Assembly (NCBI RefSeq): GCF_001436095.1
Contig: NZ_AYYK01000008.1
Coordinates: 186,295-250,294 of the forward strand
DNA from: Lapidilactobacillus dextrinicus DSM 20335
GTDB lineage: Bacteria; Bacillota; Bacilli; Lactobacillales; Lactobacillaceae
DNA length: 64,000 bases
Reading direction: 5' to 3'
Below the pieces are notes generated by a model. It made no database searches. It had not been told where the DNA came from and saw only the letters and a program-made list of their open reading frames with translations. Every line of letters starts with the position of its first letter. Position 1 is the first letter of the stretch. A program made the position numbers and the translations under genes. Of the stretch, positions 62,916 to 64,000 are shown in pieces.

Positions 62916-64000
62916 ATGAGAGTTAGACGCTTTAAACATTCAGTGCTGTTACTGTTGACTACTATTTTAGTAGGTCTATGTTTCTTAAAGTCACAGTTAG
63001 TTAGTGCAGCTGGAACAAGTTTTACAATGGGAATTGATCAACCCACAAATCAGATTGAAAAGAACACTAATTACTTCAATCTGTTAGTTAAACCCAAGCA
63101 AGAACAAACATTGACGATTGTACTGAAAAATTTAGTTAATAAGCCTAATAAAATCACAGTTACACCGGTATCAGCTTATACGAATAACAACGGGATTATT
63201 GATTACAAGACCAATATTACTTCGGCGAAAACCGCTGCTAAGTATCAATGGGCTGATTTAGTTTCGCCCAATTCAGTGACAATTGAAGTGCCAGCAAACA
63301 GCACCCGTAATATTAATTTCACTTTGAAAGTGCCCAACGATACTTTTTCTGGTTTAATTGATGGTGGTTTCCGAGCAACGTCTACCAGCGATGCTGTAAC
63401 AACACAAGCTAAAAAAGGGCTAAACATCAAAAATAAATATGCCATGATTATTGGTGCGACAGTACAAATGTCTAAAGATTATGTTTCTCCTGAATTAAAA
63501 TTAAATGATATTCAACCAGCTTTGGTTGCGAATACAACCACACTTTTAGCCAATATTGAAAACACTAAACCATCGTTATTCGGTAAAATGACGATTGATG
63601 CTAAGGTGACGAGGCGTGGCAGTGATAAGGTTTTGCATTCGGCTAAACGAACCAATCTGTCGATGGCCCCACTCTCCAACTTTAACTATCAAATTGATTG
63701 GGGTCGTGAGCAGTTCAAAAACGGTAAATATACGCTATATTTAACTGCTAAGTCTGGGAGTAAAACTTGGAAATTCACGCGTAATTTTACAATTGCGGCA
63801 GCAAGCGCCGAAAAGGTTAATAAAAAAGCTGTCAACTTAAAGAAGCCAAATTATTGGTGGATCTGGTTATTACTAGGTCTTTTATTATTAATATTAATCA
63901 TTCTACTTATCATTTGGAAACGTCGTAAAAAAGATGATGACGATGAACCAAAAGCTGAAGAAAGCAAGTCTACCTTAAAAGAAACAAAAGATACTCCTGA
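62916..64000 (+). CDS. DUF916/DUF3324 WxL-interacting membrane protein (cut by window end)
   Basis: 361 codons visible, with the frame still open at the window end. A signal peptide (about 1-32) is followed by a DUF916 domain (FTMGIDQPTNQIEKNTNYFNLLVKP, LSGLIDGG-like segment) and a DUF3324 domain (YAMIIGATVQMSKDYVSPELKL ...). Then come a membrane helix (WWIWLLLGLLLLILIILLIIW) and a charged cytosolic tail rich in D, E and K. Such proteins bind WxL proteins and the cell wall. AGGAGAAG precedes the ATG at 62916. Confidence 0.92.
   Translation, partial: MRVRRFKHSVLLLLTTILVGLCFLKSQLVSAAGTSFTMGIDQPTNQIEKNTNYFNLLVKPKQEQTLTIVLKNLVNKPNKITVTPVSAYTNNNGIIDYKTNITSAKTAAKYQWADLVSPNSVTIEVPANSTRNINFTLKVPNDTFSGLIDGGFRATSTSDAVTTQAKKGLNIKNKYAMIIGATVQMSKDYVSPELKLNDIQPALVANTTTLLANIENTKPSLFGKMTIDAKVTRRGSDKVLHSAKRTNLSMAPLSNFNYQIDWGREQFKNGKYTLYLTAKSGSKTWKFTRNFTIAAASAEKVNKKAVNLKKPNYWWIWLLLGLLLLILIILLIIWKRRKKDDDDEPKAEESKSTLKETKDTP

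Overview
The window reads as a chromosomal segment of a low-GC lactic acid bacterium of the family Lactobacillaceae. The evidence is a dltXABCD operon with a DltE-type serine hydrolase, an LpdC-type gallate decarboxylase, a C69 dipeptidase, lactose/cellobiose-family PTS permeases, an Lsa-type ABC-F protein and a WxL/DUF916 surface cluster. I cannot assign genus or species, and I see no rRNA, tRNA or prophage genes.

Layout. 1-6.97 kb, minus strand: a DUF1801 protein, an HhH-GPD DNA glycosylase, then the cell-envelope D-alanylation operon dltX-A-B-C-D-E. 7.2-13.2 kb: an ArsR/SdpI pair behind a 36-bp perfect palindrome, a LysR/YeiH divergent pair, anmK, and the two-subunit L-serine dehydratase. 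13.2-28.9 kb: a complete type I-B CRISPR-Cas island. It has a 90-repeat array, cas4-cas1-cas2, a 288-bp gap, cas6-cas8b-cas11-cas7-cas5-cas3, and a second 12-repeat array. 29-52 kb: mostly housekeeping and metabolic genes (baeRF-like protein, DUF2974 hydrolase, pepD, orphan hemH, lpdC, a beta-glucoside PTS/GH1 locus, mutY without iron-sulphur ligands, Lsa-like ABC-F, rarA, ZIP transporter, purine permease). 52-59.5 kb: a muropeptide-sugar salvage cluster (mupG, sugar kinase, esterase, murQ, murR, PTS IIC). 59.8-64 kb: the start of a WxL surface-protein cluster, cut by the window end.

The most notable signal is in the cas2-cas6 gap. A degenerate CRISPR repeat (21227-21257) is followed by a spacer-like stretch whose first 14 bases match, at 13 positions, a site just downstream of the predicted cas6 promoter. 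That site is flanked by a 5'-CCT. The only mismatch is at position 6, a position that type I effectors flip out of pairing. A terminator closes the unit. This fits a crRNA-like RNA of the CreR/CreA kind that would lead the effector to repress its own operon. Other points in the island are a small Cas11-like subunit encoded separately from Cas8, and two CRISPR leaders that share motifs at identical distances from their first repeats.

Other non-coding structures are a 448-bp gene-free element with terminal inverted repeats, flanking 10-bp direct repeats and many internal stems (51777-52224), a two-state leader in front of the ZIP transporter, and a long attenuator-like hairpin in front of the Lsa-like gene. 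In the mur cluster the genes form a coherent route: PTS import of a MurNAc-containing disaccharide, cleavage by MupG, GlcNAc phosphorylation by the BadF-type kinase and lactyl-ether removal by MurQ, under a MurR-type regulator with visible palindromic operators. AnmK at 10.4 kb would feed anhydro-MurNAc into the same route.
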